From: Begonia masoniana
Lineage: Eukaryota; Streptophyta; Magnoliopsida; Cucurbitales; Begoniaceae
NCBI GenBank assembly: GCA_022432975.1
Contig: CM039510.1
Coordinates: forward strand, 31,465,023-31,529,022
DNA length: 64,000 nt
Direction of reading: 5' to 3'
Shown here: positions 21,931 through 33,250 of the stretch, piece after piece
Layout: every line of letters starts with the position of its first letter
How positions within the stretch are numbered: position 1 is the first letter of the stretch
The notes under the pieces: generated by a model
Told to the model about the DNA's origin: nothing
Database searches by the model: none
The model's input: only the letters and a program-made list of their open reading frames with translations
Made by a program: the position numbers and the translations under genes

Positions 21931-22720
21931 GTAAATACCTCCCGTGCCATTGAATTCCGTTCCACAAAACCCTCCACGCCCCCCCTCCTCCTCGGCATCA
22001 CGGGTCTACAACCTCCGTACTCCCACGCGTCAAATGCTTCGCCCGCGATCGCCTTCCACTCTCAATCGACCACGACTCGCATGCAAAAAGTGCCATTCTC
22101 GGGCCCCGAATTTCGCAATTTGCCAAAATTTTCAATAGTCAGCGTCGTAGGCGCCCACTCCCGCTACACGGGAACCCGCGCGTGGCAAAAAGAACAAGGG
22201 CCGCTTAAACCCTAGCCTCAGCTTCCCTGCGCGGATATCCAGCGAATCTAATATGGAAGAAAGTCGGTCGAAAAAAAGGGGTGCAACACGAGGACTTCTC
22301 AAGTGGTCACCCAACTTAGTATTACTCTTGCCGCAGCACTTTTAACTTCAAAGTTCTGATGGGATCCGGTGCATTAGTGCTCGTATGGTGGCATCCAACA
22401 TTCTTCGTCTGCCAATTAACTTTGTCCGATGCCCAGCGAGACTGCCGCAACCCGTTCCTCCCATGTAAATGCCTCCCGTGCCATTGAATTCCGCTCCACA
22501 AAACCCTCCACGCCCCCCGCCCTCCTCCTCAGCGTCACGGCTCTATAACCTTCGCACTCCCACGCGTCAAATGCTTCCCCGGCGATCGCCTTCCACTCCC
22601 AATCGACCACGTCTTGCATACAAAAAGTGTCATTCTCGAGCCCTGAACGTCGCAATTTGCCCAAATTTTCAATACTCAGCGCCGTAGCTGCCTACTCTCG
22701 GTACGCGTGAACCCGCGCGT
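21931..22720. repeat. 5S-derived satellite, left block (about 1.5 units)
   Basis: One spacer part, one 5S-like segment (22278-22396) and most of a second spacer. It is cut left by the SIRE-like element and right by element D. Removing D and one copy of its 5-bp duplication puts the next 5S-like segment exactly 540 bp away, so this block and 34643-37746 were one array. Confidence 0.9.
22278..22396 (-). pseudogene. 5S rRNA pseudogene, copy 1
   Basis: 119 nt, minus strand. It keeps the plant 5S landmarks GCACTAATGCACCGGATCCC and GTCCTCGTGTTGCA and ends in CCCC followed by T7 (a Pol III-type terminator). Differences from the angiosperm consensus include AGTTAAAAGTGC in the box A region. The 5' end GGATGC no longer pairs perfectly with the 3' GCACCC. 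Confidence 0.85.
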
Positions 22721-22886
22721 TGACTTGCCTAGGGGCCCAATTACTTGAAAACCCGATAAAGGCCCAAACTTTATTTATTCTCCTTATTATGATATTTCTT
22801 TTGTAGGTGTTAATCTAGTTGCAGATGCCACGTGGGATTCTAGCTCGTTGGACATGGATGGCACATGGGAGCCTAGCTATATGGAT

Positions 22887-25459
22887 TGTAACGACCCTAA
22901 TACTGTACCCAATTTTCCCGAACTATTTTTTTTTTCATCCCTATACTTTAAATAAACTCTAGGCGGACTTTAAGCGAAAATTAGACCGAAATCGAAATCG
23001 TCAACGACGTTCAAATCTCTTTTGAAAATCCTTTAATAAAAACTTTAAAACAATTTATAATAAACTTAAAACATTTAATTAAAACAATTGAAAATAAAAC
23101 AAAACAGTAGGCGGGGCAAAAGAGGAAAATCGCCATAAAAATGGAGGGGCGATCGATCGCCCAAAACCAGCGATCGATCGCCCCATGGCGATCACACACT
23201 GGCGAGCGATCGCCAGTCTGATCGCCCTTGGGCGATCATCCCTGCCCAGCGATTGCCATTGCCTGGTGATCGCTCGGCATGCGCTCTGGAAAACCGAATG
23301 AGGGGGGAATGATTGCCCTCCTGGCGATCATTCGGCAGCCCCTCTGCCTCCCCTTTCTTTTCTTTCTTCCTTCTTTTCCTTACTTCCTCTTCCCTCCTTT
23401 CTTTTCTTTTCTTCCTACGTACACTTAACACATGCACTTAACACATCAAACATCACAATAACATTAACCTCTACTTATTCATAGTTCCATCTATTTTCCG
23501 TTTCACCAATCACTCTAAAAACAAACGTTTCTAAACACATTTAAATCATAACCCGATTTCATAAAAACAATTTGCGTGGATACGTTTAAAACCTAAACAA
23601 ATCCTCCTGTTTTGAAAAACAACAACAGATTATAAAAATCAATTTCCAAAACATTTCAAAACATAATACGTAAATCTATCCAGACCCAAACAACCTAAAA
23701 TGTATCTATACAGCCATTAACCCAAAATATCACCAATAACCCCAAAACCTATACATACTTTCCCCACGGGTCAGGTAAGCATCGACTGCGCCAGCACACC
23801 ACCGCAACCATCCTTCGTCAACTAGACTTATGCCTCAGGAGGAGGAATCTCGTCCTCACCTGTTTCCTCGTAATCACCTACACCATACAGACATCTATGA
23901 GATAAAAATCTCAGTAAGCTCTAGTAAGTGCAATGCACGCTGTGCGTATGAGTTCATAATCATGCATCATTTTCTTTACTTTACTTTACTTTGTAGGTGT
24001 CACCGAGATCTCTTCCCACTAACCGGAGAGAGCACATCCTGCGGTCGGACTACTCTTTCCAACTAGGGGGGGTACACGCTTACAACACGTACAGCCGTGC
24101 CTGAGCCCCATCTCGCATGACCTGTAACTATATGAGTACATGTTAGATGTGGTATTGTGACAGACCCGTAAGTCGATCTACACAATAGATCAATAGCCCC
24201 TCTCCAGGCCACATCGTCATTTTCTTTAAAACATCGTGCGAAATTTCATTTTCATGCTTTATAAAACCTGTGATGCTTGAGCAGTTCAATATGACATAAA
24301 GTAAACATACATGATTTGTACCATCGAGACAATAAAGCAATTAAAAGCATAACCTATACAGAACTAATCCTAACTACCCACCCAAAACAAATTTAAACCT
24401 ATACATCTTCGAAACTCCCCGAGACGACTTTGACGTACGGTGTAGGCCAATCAGCCAGAGAAGATCACGAGAACTTACCTCGTGTCCAAAGCAGCTCAAG
24501 CTCCGTCCACGAGCGTTGTTTACCTAAGCAATTTAGAACGTTTATCGTTAAAACGAATTCAAACTTCTAAACGCCCAAATTCAACAAAAACCTTAACTAA
24601 AGAATTTTCCTAAAATCTTAACCTAACTAATCGAAGTATTTAAACAACGATTAACGCTCAATAGTTTAAAATCACCTTTAACGAGTTTTCCTAAAAACCC
24701 GAAAATTCACAATTTCTAACATTTCTCCCAATTCATTCAAACTTCGTCCAATAACGTTCAATACGCTCTATACATTCCTAATCTACAACAATCTATCGAT
24801 TTCGAACCCTAAATCTCGATTTTTAACAAAACCTAAACGAAACCCTAATTGTTTAAACTCCGTAAAAAATTGAAATAAATGTTCTAAGATCGTAGATTTA
24901 TACCTAGAGCGTCGATTGAAGGAGAAAACACGAAGAAAACGGATCGATTGGAGGAAGAATCGTCGTCGAAATGGTGGTATCGCGCGCGGGAGGGAGAACT
25001 GTCGAAGGAGAGAAAGAAAATCGTGAATGGAGTGCTGGAGAAGAAAGGGTAAATGATTTTAAATTGAAATTTTACTTGGCAAATTACCATTTTGCCCTTC
25101 CTTTGATTTTCTATTTGTTTCGTCCTTTGTTTCGTTAATTGTCTAACGATTCGACTTCTCCAAATCTCCTTATTTCACCAATAAGTCCAACTTATTACTA
25201 GGGCTCCATTAAAACTGTCCGTTTGTAATTCGGACCTCGTTTACTATTTTTACCAGAATGTCTTTTATATTACATTAAACGTAATTACTCGAAATATAGC
25301 ATTATTGCTCCGGAAAATCCCGTAAATTCCTTAAAATTTCTATTAATCATTAGGGTTCTAATGACGCTTCCTTTTTGTAAAACGGGTTTGATTTGACATA
25401 TTTACCAAAAATGGCACAATATGATAAAATATTAATATTCCGTACAGCCGGATATTACA
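22887..25459 (-). repeat. Solo LTR T (2573 bp), Tekay-like
   Basis: Edges TGTAACGACCC and GATATTACA with exact 5-bp target duplication TGGAT (22882-22886 and 25460-25464). No internal region, so it is a product of LTR-LTR recombination. It resembles the C LTR at the left edge and contains the family block near 23990-24120, including CTCGCATGAC. Orientation is inferred as minus from the edge similarity to C. A 45-bp piece of its right end is duplicated at 26564-26607. Confidence 0.85.
23140..23340. repeat. Cluster of CGATCG palindromes in solo LTR T
   Basis: About ten GCGATC or CGATCG words within 200 bp, including GGGCGATCGATCGCCC (16-bp perfect palindrome, about 23150) and AGCGATCGATCGCCCC, plus TGGCGAGCGATCGCCA. 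Probably LTR enhancer or hairpin-forming sequence; no protein binding is proven. Confidence 0.7.
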
Positions 25460-25564
25460 TGGATGCCCTCTTAGAAGGCTTGGAACGGAATGAGAAAAAC
25501 ACTAGAGCACCAGCTGGAATATCAAAAGCCGAAATTTGTCTTCCGGGGAACAAATCGTTGTAAT
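25415..25564. repeat. 150-bp duplicated segment X, left copy
   Basis: It contains the last 45 bp of solo LTR T, its TGGAT target duplication and the next 100 bp of D's LTR. It recurs at 26564-26712 with one length difference (an extra T near 25432). Lies immediately left of the 23-bp array. Confidence 0.9.
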
Positions 25565-26563
25565 ACACTTGGCCCATATTTGGAAGCACACTTGGCCCAT
25601 ATTTGGAAGCACACTTGGCCCATATTTGGAAGCACACTTGGCCCATATTTGGAAGCACACTTGGCCCATATTTGGAAGCACACTTGGCCCATATTTGGAA
25701 GCACACTTGGCCCATATTTGGAAGCACACTTGGCCCATATTTGGAAGCACACTTGGCCCATATTTGGAAGCACACTTGGCCCATATTTGGAAGCACACTT
25801 GGCCCATATTTGGAAGCACACTTGGCCCATATTTGGAAGCACACTTGGCCCATATTTGGAAGCACACTTGGCCCATATTTGGAAGCACACTTGGCCCATA
25901 TTTGGAAGCACACTTGGCCCATATTTGGAAGCACACTTGGCCCATATTTGGAAGCACACTTGGCCCATATTTGGAAGCACACTTGGCCCATATTTGGAAG
26001 CACACTTGGCCCATATTTGGAAGCACACTTGGCCCATATTTGGAAGCACACTTGGCCCATATTTGGAAGCACACTTGGCCCATATTTGGAAGCACACTTG
26101 GCCCATATTTGGAAGCACACTTGGCCCATATTTGGAAGCACACTTGGCCCATATTTGGAAGCACACTTGGCCCATATTTGGAAGCACACTTGGCCCATAT
26201 TTGGAAGCACACTTGGCCCATATTTGGAAGCACACTTGGCCCATATTTGGAAGCACACTTGGCCCATATTTGGAAGCACACTTGGCCCATATTTGGAAGC
26301 ACACTTGGCCCATATTTGGAAGCACACTTGGCCCATATTTGGAAGCACACTTGGCCCATATTTGGAAGCACACTTGGCCCATATTTGGAAGCACACTTGG
26401 CCCATATTTGGAAGCACACTTGGCCCATATTTGGAAGCACACTTGGCCCATATTTGGAAGCACACTTGGCCCATATTTGGAAGCACACTTGGCCCATATT
26501 TGGAAGCACACTTGGCCCATATTTGGAAGCACACTTGGCCCATATTTGGAAGCACACTTGGCC
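25565..26563. repeat. Perfect 23-bp tandem array, 43 copies
   Basis: Unit of 23 bp containing CTTGGCCCATATTTGG. The first unit starts at 25565 and the last partial unit at 26554, exactly 43 x 23 bp apart, and I see no variant unit. The seed is present in D's own LTR as one or two copies (about 26890-26935; also 33680-33730). Because the unit has no stop codon in several frames, long spurious reading frames cross it on both strands. Confidence 0.95.
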
Positions 26564-26712
26564 CACAATATGATAAAATATAATATTCCGTACAGCCGGA
26601 TATTACATGGATGCCCTCTTAGAAGGCTTGGAACGGAATGAGAAAAACACTAGAGCACCAGCTGGAATATCAAAAGCCGAAATTTGTCTTCCGGGGAACA
26701 AATCGTTGTAAT
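26564..26712. repeat. Duplicated segment X, right copy
   Basis: Second copy of 25415-25564, continuing directly into the remainder of D's 5' LTR. The duplication contains the T/D junction, so it happened after T had inserted into D. Confidence 0.9.
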
Positions 26713-27200
26713 TTTCTTTTGCTTGTTTTCTTTGTTATCTTTTTTTTTTGTAAACTTTTAGCCATTAGTTTTTTGCATCTATGCATTAGTTTTGTTAGTA
26801 AGACTTAGTCACATCTTGGTGGCATGGTTGTTGGTTGAAGACCACAAGTAGTTAGACCCACTACTAAGCCCACTACTTGGCCTATATTGGAATCATCACT
26901 TGGCCCATATTTGGAAGCACACTTGGCCCATATTTGGATGCAACACCTTCATCAAATAGGCCCATGAAGAGCCAACCCAAGAAAGCCCAAGCTTGAAGAT
27001 TTATCCCATGCAAGTACATCAAGTAGTGGCCACAAGAATGGATGACATGGCCATTTAGCACCATTGATCAAGCAAAACAAGGAAAGCACCTCAACCCTTG
27101 GATGAAGCACATGGATTGCAATCTTGTCCCTTCATCTTGGTCTTCATCAACGGCTCCAATCCTTTCTATGGAAACCCTAACCATCCACCTTAGGATTTCC

Positions 27201-27208
27201 TATTTAAG
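27201..27208 (+). promoter_or_regulatory. LTR core promoter box, element D 5' LTR
   Basis: CTATTTAAGTATAGCATTGGTGC; the 3' LTR copy is at 33993. Same core as E (3718) and G (38382-38389, minus strand). Confidence 0.5.
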
Positions 27209-27858
27209 TATAGCATTGGTGCATGTATTGGAACTTTTGACAGATTAATAAAATAACTCTTTTTCTTTCAAAGCTTTTGTGCTTTGTTTTTCCTTGGTTC
27301 TTTGAATCAAGTGGAGAAGCCCTCCATTGTTAGCCTAGCCTTCGGGTTTCTAGGTTAACTCTTATCTATTCCCTTGCCTTTTCCAACGGGATTAGGAGTT
27401 GAGGACGAAAACATAGGCCCTAGGTGGTCGTTTTTGCTATGGGAAAATCGTTAATCCAAGAGCGTAAAACTTAAGATAGCTCTTGGATCCGCCAAAGGTA
27501 TTTTCATTTCTTGCATTTCCATTACATTTTCACACACTATCACTTCTTTAATTTCGGCCATCAAAATCACACACTCCACCTTTATTTTCCTGTCATTTTA
27601 TTCCTTCATCTTCATCTCCATCTCCATTTCTTTACCTTTTCACACACAATTTTCACCATCATTTTATTCTATTGTTTTGTTCATTGTCACTCATTCTCCC
27701 CCCTTAAATTCGGCCATCTTCATTTCACACACTTCACCCTTTAGTTCTTGCATTTTATTCTCTTTATTTTTGGTTTCGAGCATCACTTGTCACCCGAGCA
27801 CATTTTATACATTTTGTTGGTTATACCCGGACTCTTCTCTAAGGGCCACCGTGTGAAG

Positions 27859-27870
27859 TGGTATCAGAGC
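27859..27870 (+). promoter_or_regulatory. Primer-binding site, element D
   Basis: TGGTATCAGAGC two bases after the 5' LTR end; initiator tRNA-Met type. Confidence 0.85.
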
Positions 27871-30419
27871 TTAGGGAAGCTTCCCTGAGCACCTTCATAA
27901 AAAAAAAAAAAATCGTTTACTTCTCTGGAAAAAAAAAGCTACAACTTCATTTAAAAAAAACAAAAAAAAACAAGTGAAAAAAAAAATAAAGTTCATCACT
28001 CAAAACCCATTTTCTAGCTCCTATGTTTTCCTATTTTCGAACGATTGCCTCCACCTTTTTCATGCTTTATTTAGTTCTTTAAGCTCGGAATAATATCCTC
28101 TTCTAATCTATTTAAGTTGTTTTGAAGGTTTCATGAGAGTCGACTAAAGGAGTGCTCTGTTTTCCGCGGTTCTGTTTTTGTTTGCCTTTCCCTGTTTTAA
28201 TTCTTTTTTATTTCTGTTGTTCTTTGATGCATTTAGATTCTGTTCTTTACATTTCCAACACTTTTTGATCTGATATTAACTCCAAAACATTGATATAACA
28301 GTCACATTTTAGAGTTAAGCATATAATTTGTGTATTGAATCAGTTTTCTGCAACCGAGTAGACCCTTTAAACTTCAAATTTTTATCGATTGGAATCTGAT
28401 ATGTTTGTATTTTTGCTTCTAATCTTTGCTTAATATTAAACTTCATTAAAAAAACAAAAAAAACAAGTGAAAAAAAAATAAAGTTCATCACTCAAAACCC
28501 ATTTTCTAGCTCCTATGTTTTCCTATTTTCGAACGATTGCCTCCACCTTTTTCATGCTTTATTTAGTTCTTTAAGCTCGGAATAATATCCTCTTCTAATC
28601 TATTTAAGTTGTTTTGAAGGTTTCATGAGAGTCGACTAAAGGAGTGCTCTGTTTTCCGCGGTTCTGTTTTTGTTTGCCTTTCCCTGTTTTAATTCTTTTT
28701 TATTTCTGTTGTTCTTTGATGCATTTAGATTCTGTTCTTTACATTTCCAACACTTTTTGATCTGATATTAACTCCAAAACATTGATATAACAGTCACATT
28801 TTAGAGTTAAGCATATAATTTGTGTATTGAATCAGTTTTCTGCAACCGAGTAGACCCTTTAAACTTCAAATTTTTATCGATTGGAATCTGATATGTTTTG
28901 TATTTTTGCTTCTAATCTTTGCTTAATATTTGTTCCAGCAGATCTATTCACGTAATATTGCTCTGTTGTGCTGTTTGTTTAAGAAATTTTGGGTTACACA
29001 TTATATAATTGAAGCTGATTATTATTGTGCATGAACGTGCCTACCAACTGTTTGTTATAATGCTTGACCGAAAATTTTTGAAAAAAAAAAAAATTTACTC
29101 TTTGAATCTGTTTGTGTTTTTGAATTATTAAAGAGATTGAAAGGTGTTTGATAATTGTCTGAAAAGAACTGGGTAAAATCTAAATTTGTGCACTTTCTAG
29201 TTATTACCTAGTTGAAAATCAATTTTTACAGCATCTTATAACGTGCCGAAGTGAAAATATAAAACAGGACCCTTACTTTGAATATTGTTGTTTACTGCAA
29301 AATTGATATCCTTTTGTTTGTGCTGCTTAGTATTATTACTGATAATCTGTTTCGTTGCTAAATCACTTTGGGTCGTTACTAAGCTGGTTGTTTTCGTTTT
29401 GCTGCTAACTCATTTTTTGTTCAAATACTTAGTTGATTATTATGCTTTTTGTTTAACATTCTGGTTGTTAAAGCGTTTTCCATCGGGTATTGGCTACTTA
29501 CTGTCTTGTGCGAATTCGGCAAGCTGTTTTCGTACTGGTTTTAGACTACTGATTAGCTGCTATATTTGTGGCTATTAATCGTTTCATTAGGCTGTTCGTA
29601 GTGATTAGGCTGTTCGTAGTGGGTTTCTAGGAGTAGTGCATTGCTGGTGTACGTGGGGTGTTCTACGTGGATTCTGTTCTGCAGATTCTACTCTTTTTGC
29701 AAGCTGGTTATTATGTTTGTGTTACTCATTTTGGTTAATAAAGCATTTTACAGGGCTAAATGTTGTTGGTTTGCAATCGGCCATTGGCTACGTGATCATG
29801 TTCTGCAATTCTTAGAATTTCAGAGCTGGTACAGTAAGGAAGTAGTGCTCCATGGGTGCTGGAAATTCTTTGGCTACGTGGTTTCAATTCTGCTGAAACG
29901 CCTGGAAGTGTTTGGCAGTAGTGCTCTGTGGGTAACAGAATTTTACAGCTCCTTATAACTGCTAAATTTGAATCTGAAATTCATTTTTTTGTTTGACCGT
30001 AGCAAGTACCCATTCGTTTTTCTTGTTATTGTTATCTTAAAAATACTCTTTATTGCTAAAAGAGAATTTAACCAAACAAACCCCTACATAGGAACTTATG
30101 CTGTTATAGAATATAAAATACATCCATTGGCCTAATTATTTCATGCATGCAAAATGATTTAAAAAGGATGAAAAAAATTTTCTTTTAAATTTAAGTGTTA
30201 ATTTCTGTTAGTTTTTATTGAATTGGGTTTTCCTAAATCATTAATATTTAAATTTTAAATCGCGTATTAAAAAAAGAGATAAATTAAAAAATTTTAACCC
30301 TAAAATTTAAAATTTAAAATCCTAAATAAGTTCTAAAAATTTAAAGTTCAATTAATCTAAACTTTAGGATCAATAGCTCATGATTTTTTTTAAACCTTCC
30401 TAAAACTTAGATTAAAGAC
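27871..30419 (+). other. Long leader of element D, with a ~490-bp tandem duplication
   Basis: No supported gene. The stretch 27944-28437 is repeated at 28440-28930 (GTTCATCACTCAAAACCC at 27991 and 28483, 492 bp apart), nearly identical, differing mainly in A-run lengths. Short reading frames at 29285-29958 encode hydrophobic, Cys-rich sequence without homologue and are not considered genes. Confidence 0.75.
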
Positions 30420-33250
30420 ATGAACACTAGAAGAAGAATTATCCGAGGATATTACAATGAACCAATAATTCCCCCATTTAGTGGCCTCAATGGTAGGGAT
30501 GAATATTTCTTTTGGGTTGAAAGGGTGGAAATTTTTTTTGCTTATGAGGATTATTATGAAAGAGCAAAAGTTAAGTTCGCCTCTAAGAGTTTAATCAAGT
30601 ATGCTAAATATTGGTGGGAAAGATTTGTAGAAAAGAGAATAAGGAATGAGGAAGAAGAATTGATTACTTGGACAATAATGAAGAGATTATTGGAGAAGAA
30701 ATTTGCCCCAAAGCTACAAGAGCAAGAGTACAATTTTGGGGATACAATATTTAACGAAGATCACTCTAGATATTACCTTAACTCCTCCAATTTTAAGAAT
30801 CAATATAGTCGTGAATATCCATCAACTCATGAAAGAAATTTAAGTGATAAAATGTGGTTAAGGACTGGAACAATCATCAATAAAACCGAGGACCAATTAT
30901 ACCTCCCAAACTAATAGATGATTGGGATTTAAGACGGCGAGATAGGATCATTCACGAAATTGGAATTACTGGCCGCCTTTTGGAAAATTGGGTACAAGAA
31001 ACTTCAAGAATACTTGCCAATTCACCAACCATTCCTAATCCTCCGCCTTCTATGCCCCAAAAGTTTAATGAACTTAAAGAAGAATCTTTAAGTGTCGCTG
31101 AAGATCAAGAGATTTTAGAGAAAACACCTAGCTTAAATGAAGAGGAGGAAGAGACATTAGAAGAAGTTGATTGTTATCCCGAAGAGGGTCCACTTCTCGA
31201 AATGGACAATCAAAAGGAGGAAGAAATTTGGAAGGAGGAAGAAAGTGAACGATTAAAGGAGGAATTACCACAAGGTTTACCACCCATGCATGGTAATGCA
31301 TACCAATTGGATAGATCAACCCAAGAGCACCCTCATTCAAGTGTTATCAATTGGCGTCATAATCCCCTTTATAGTGAATCACCCGCCTCCCAACCCTCAA
31401 ATTTACCCTTCATCAAAACAAATGACCTTTGCGAAGAAATGGTGGAAGAAGATAAGATGCCTTACCATTTGAAAGAAGAGTCAATATGGCATCAAGCGGA
31501 AAAAGAGTTTAGTGACGAGAGTATTTTTGGAACTTGCCATATGATCATCGGTCTACCCCACTCCTTTTCGACTATTGAAAGAATAAACCCTTCCTTCCAT
31601 CCATTTTCGAAGAATTTAGCCTATGCCATATATCTATCACACCGTACTACTTTGATCTGTGATGGAATTAGGAAAAATAAGAGGACGTTCACACCCAATT
31701 CACCCAACAATTGCCCTATTGATGAGTTCCAACCTGCAAATAGGACTCAAGAACTCGAAGAAGACCGTTAGTTCAGGGTGACACAAATCCGAGTAAATCC
31801 GAGAATGAAAAATGTAAAAGAAATACCAAACGTGCTCTAAATTTAATGAAATTTTAGGTAAATCTTGTGAAGTGAGTGAGGTGTGTGCTGGTAAAAATCG
31901 TGGTCCAGATTCGTTAAGATTGGACTGTTTTCCGAGAATCGGCCGGTGAGTGCTTCAATGGAGCTTCCGGCAAGAGTTTCTTCCAAGGAAGAAAACTCGA
32001 TTCAAGGAATCGGTTAAGGCCACTCCTTGCTGTTTTCCTCTCTCAAAAGAGTGGAGAAGGAGGTGGCAAAATCCACTCCAACTAGCTACCAAGCTAGAAG
32101 AATGGTTCGGGGGCGCAACCCCTCGGTTGTTGTCAACCGAGCTTACCTTGGAAGCTCCTTGCTTCAAGCTTCTTCTTCTATTGAGAGAGAAATCCGTGGG
32201 TGCTCATAAATCAACAAAAAAAAAATACAAACACCAATGACATGAATATATAGACCTAATGGTGGGCTTGGGCTTGGAATGGGAATGATGGGTCATCATG
32301 TGGGCTTCCATGTCTTCAACTTCAATGGGCCAAACCAAGCCACCAACTAATCCTATCATTCATCTAATCCTAACATCCATCTAATCCTAACATCCATCTA
32401 ATAAAGTTTAAACAAGAAAGCCAACGTTTGCCAATAAGTTCGAAATTTCAAAAAAGCAAGAAATATCAAGGCTCGGGAAGACAAATTCCCATGTGAGCAT
32501 TAAGGTGCCTCTTTAGTCTTTCCACATGAGTAGATGCTTTGGTTGGTCAACGTCCTTAGCTTTAATCTCCCACTTCAAGTCGTCCACGGTGTCCTCCAAG
32601 TCTTCACACGAACCATGACCTGCAAAAGAGACAAGTGTGTTAGTAAAATTGTGGACTCGGGTCTGGGATCGTGTAATGGGCCTACGGGGCACATCACCTA
32701 TTGTACAATTGGGTGAGATAACGAAACGATTAACCTTACCGAGTATCAAGTGGGGACAATTAACCTCACTATGTGATTTTCACAAATTTTACCATAAAAC
32801 TAGAGTTAAGGTTCAATTGGTTAGGAACTTTACATTTATGGTCTTAAGCATTAACGGATTATTTCTTTGGATGGAGGATTTTAGCATTTTCACATCACTA
32901 CATGTCGGATTTGACTACTTTGGAAAATTTCATTCCATCATTGAGCAAATGCCCTTCGAAGTAGTTTTTGAATTCAATCCACCCACCATTACCAAAGGAC
33001 TACATACCAAGGCCACCCAACCACCCAAAATTTGGAGTTTATATCAAAAATACTATTGGTGGTTGAAAGGATTTCAACTCTACACCTTAATGAAGGACTA
33101 CACCCTCATCATGTTCAAGTTTAAAATCTTAGCGAGTTTAGTTGAGACCCTTGGTACTAATTTGGGAGAGAACATCATCAGAAAGAAGCCAATCAATGGA
33201 TTTGAGGTCAAATCCACAAATCACCTGGAGAGAATGACATGCCTAGGGGC
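30420..33250 (+). pseudogene. gag: Element D gag-like gene, frameshifted and split by a solo LTR
   Basis: ATG at 30420 follows the leader. The N-terminal gag core shows PPFSGLNGRDEYFFWVERVE and YAKYWWERFVEKR (about residues 20-75). A stop at about 30912 and a frame change follow; the second frame has DDWDLRRRDRIIHEIG and the acidic block ILEKTPSLNEEEEETLEEVD (about 31110), shared with F and H. The zinc knuckle seen in F is missing. The coding region is interrupted at 31719/31720 by a solo LTR. It resumes at 32697 with IVQLGEI, FHKFYHKTRVKVQLVR (about 32790) and YWWLKGFQLYTLMK, and ends MTCLGA just inside the 3' LTR. No protease or pol. A structural role is inferred from the gag core only. Confidence 0.82.
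31720..32696 (-). repeat. Solo LTR (977 bp), G/D family, inserted in element D
   Basis: Exact target duplication CCTAT (31715-31719 and 32697-32701). Minus-strand ends TGATGTGCC and CTCATCA. On the minus strand its first 180 bp code for VPRRPITRSQTRVHNF...SFAG...DLKWE, matching the LTR-encoded tail of element G, and it carries GGGAATTTGTCTTCCCGAG (about 32473). No internal region remains. Confidence 0.88.

Larger units (their letters stand above)
22721..27856 (+). repeat. Element D 5' LTR, split by solo LTR T and the 23-bp array
   Basis: LTR parts are 22721-22886 and 26608-27856, with a duplicated piece at 25460-25564. Matches the 3' LTR (33235-34642) along its length, including GCCACGTGGGATTCTAGC, the 23-bp repeat seed (about 26900) and the promoter box at 27201. 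The total without insertions is about 1.4 kb. Confidence 0.88.

Noticed and set aside
25565..26563. CRISPR-like array
   Set aside because: Direct head-to-tail repeats without spacers, in a plant nuclear retroelement context.
25455..26641. Several 326-383-codon open frames on both strands over the 23-bp array
   Set aside because: They follow directly from a stop-free 23-bp repeat; composition is periodic and there is no start, homology or promoter evidence.
29285..29958. Two hydrophobic Cys-rich frames in D's leader
   Set aside because: AT/T-rich leader sequence read by chance; no homologue and no matching frame in the leaders of F or H.
31779..31784. TGACAC as the edge of the solo LTR
   Set aside because: Matching target duplications CCTAT are only obtained with the edge at 31720.
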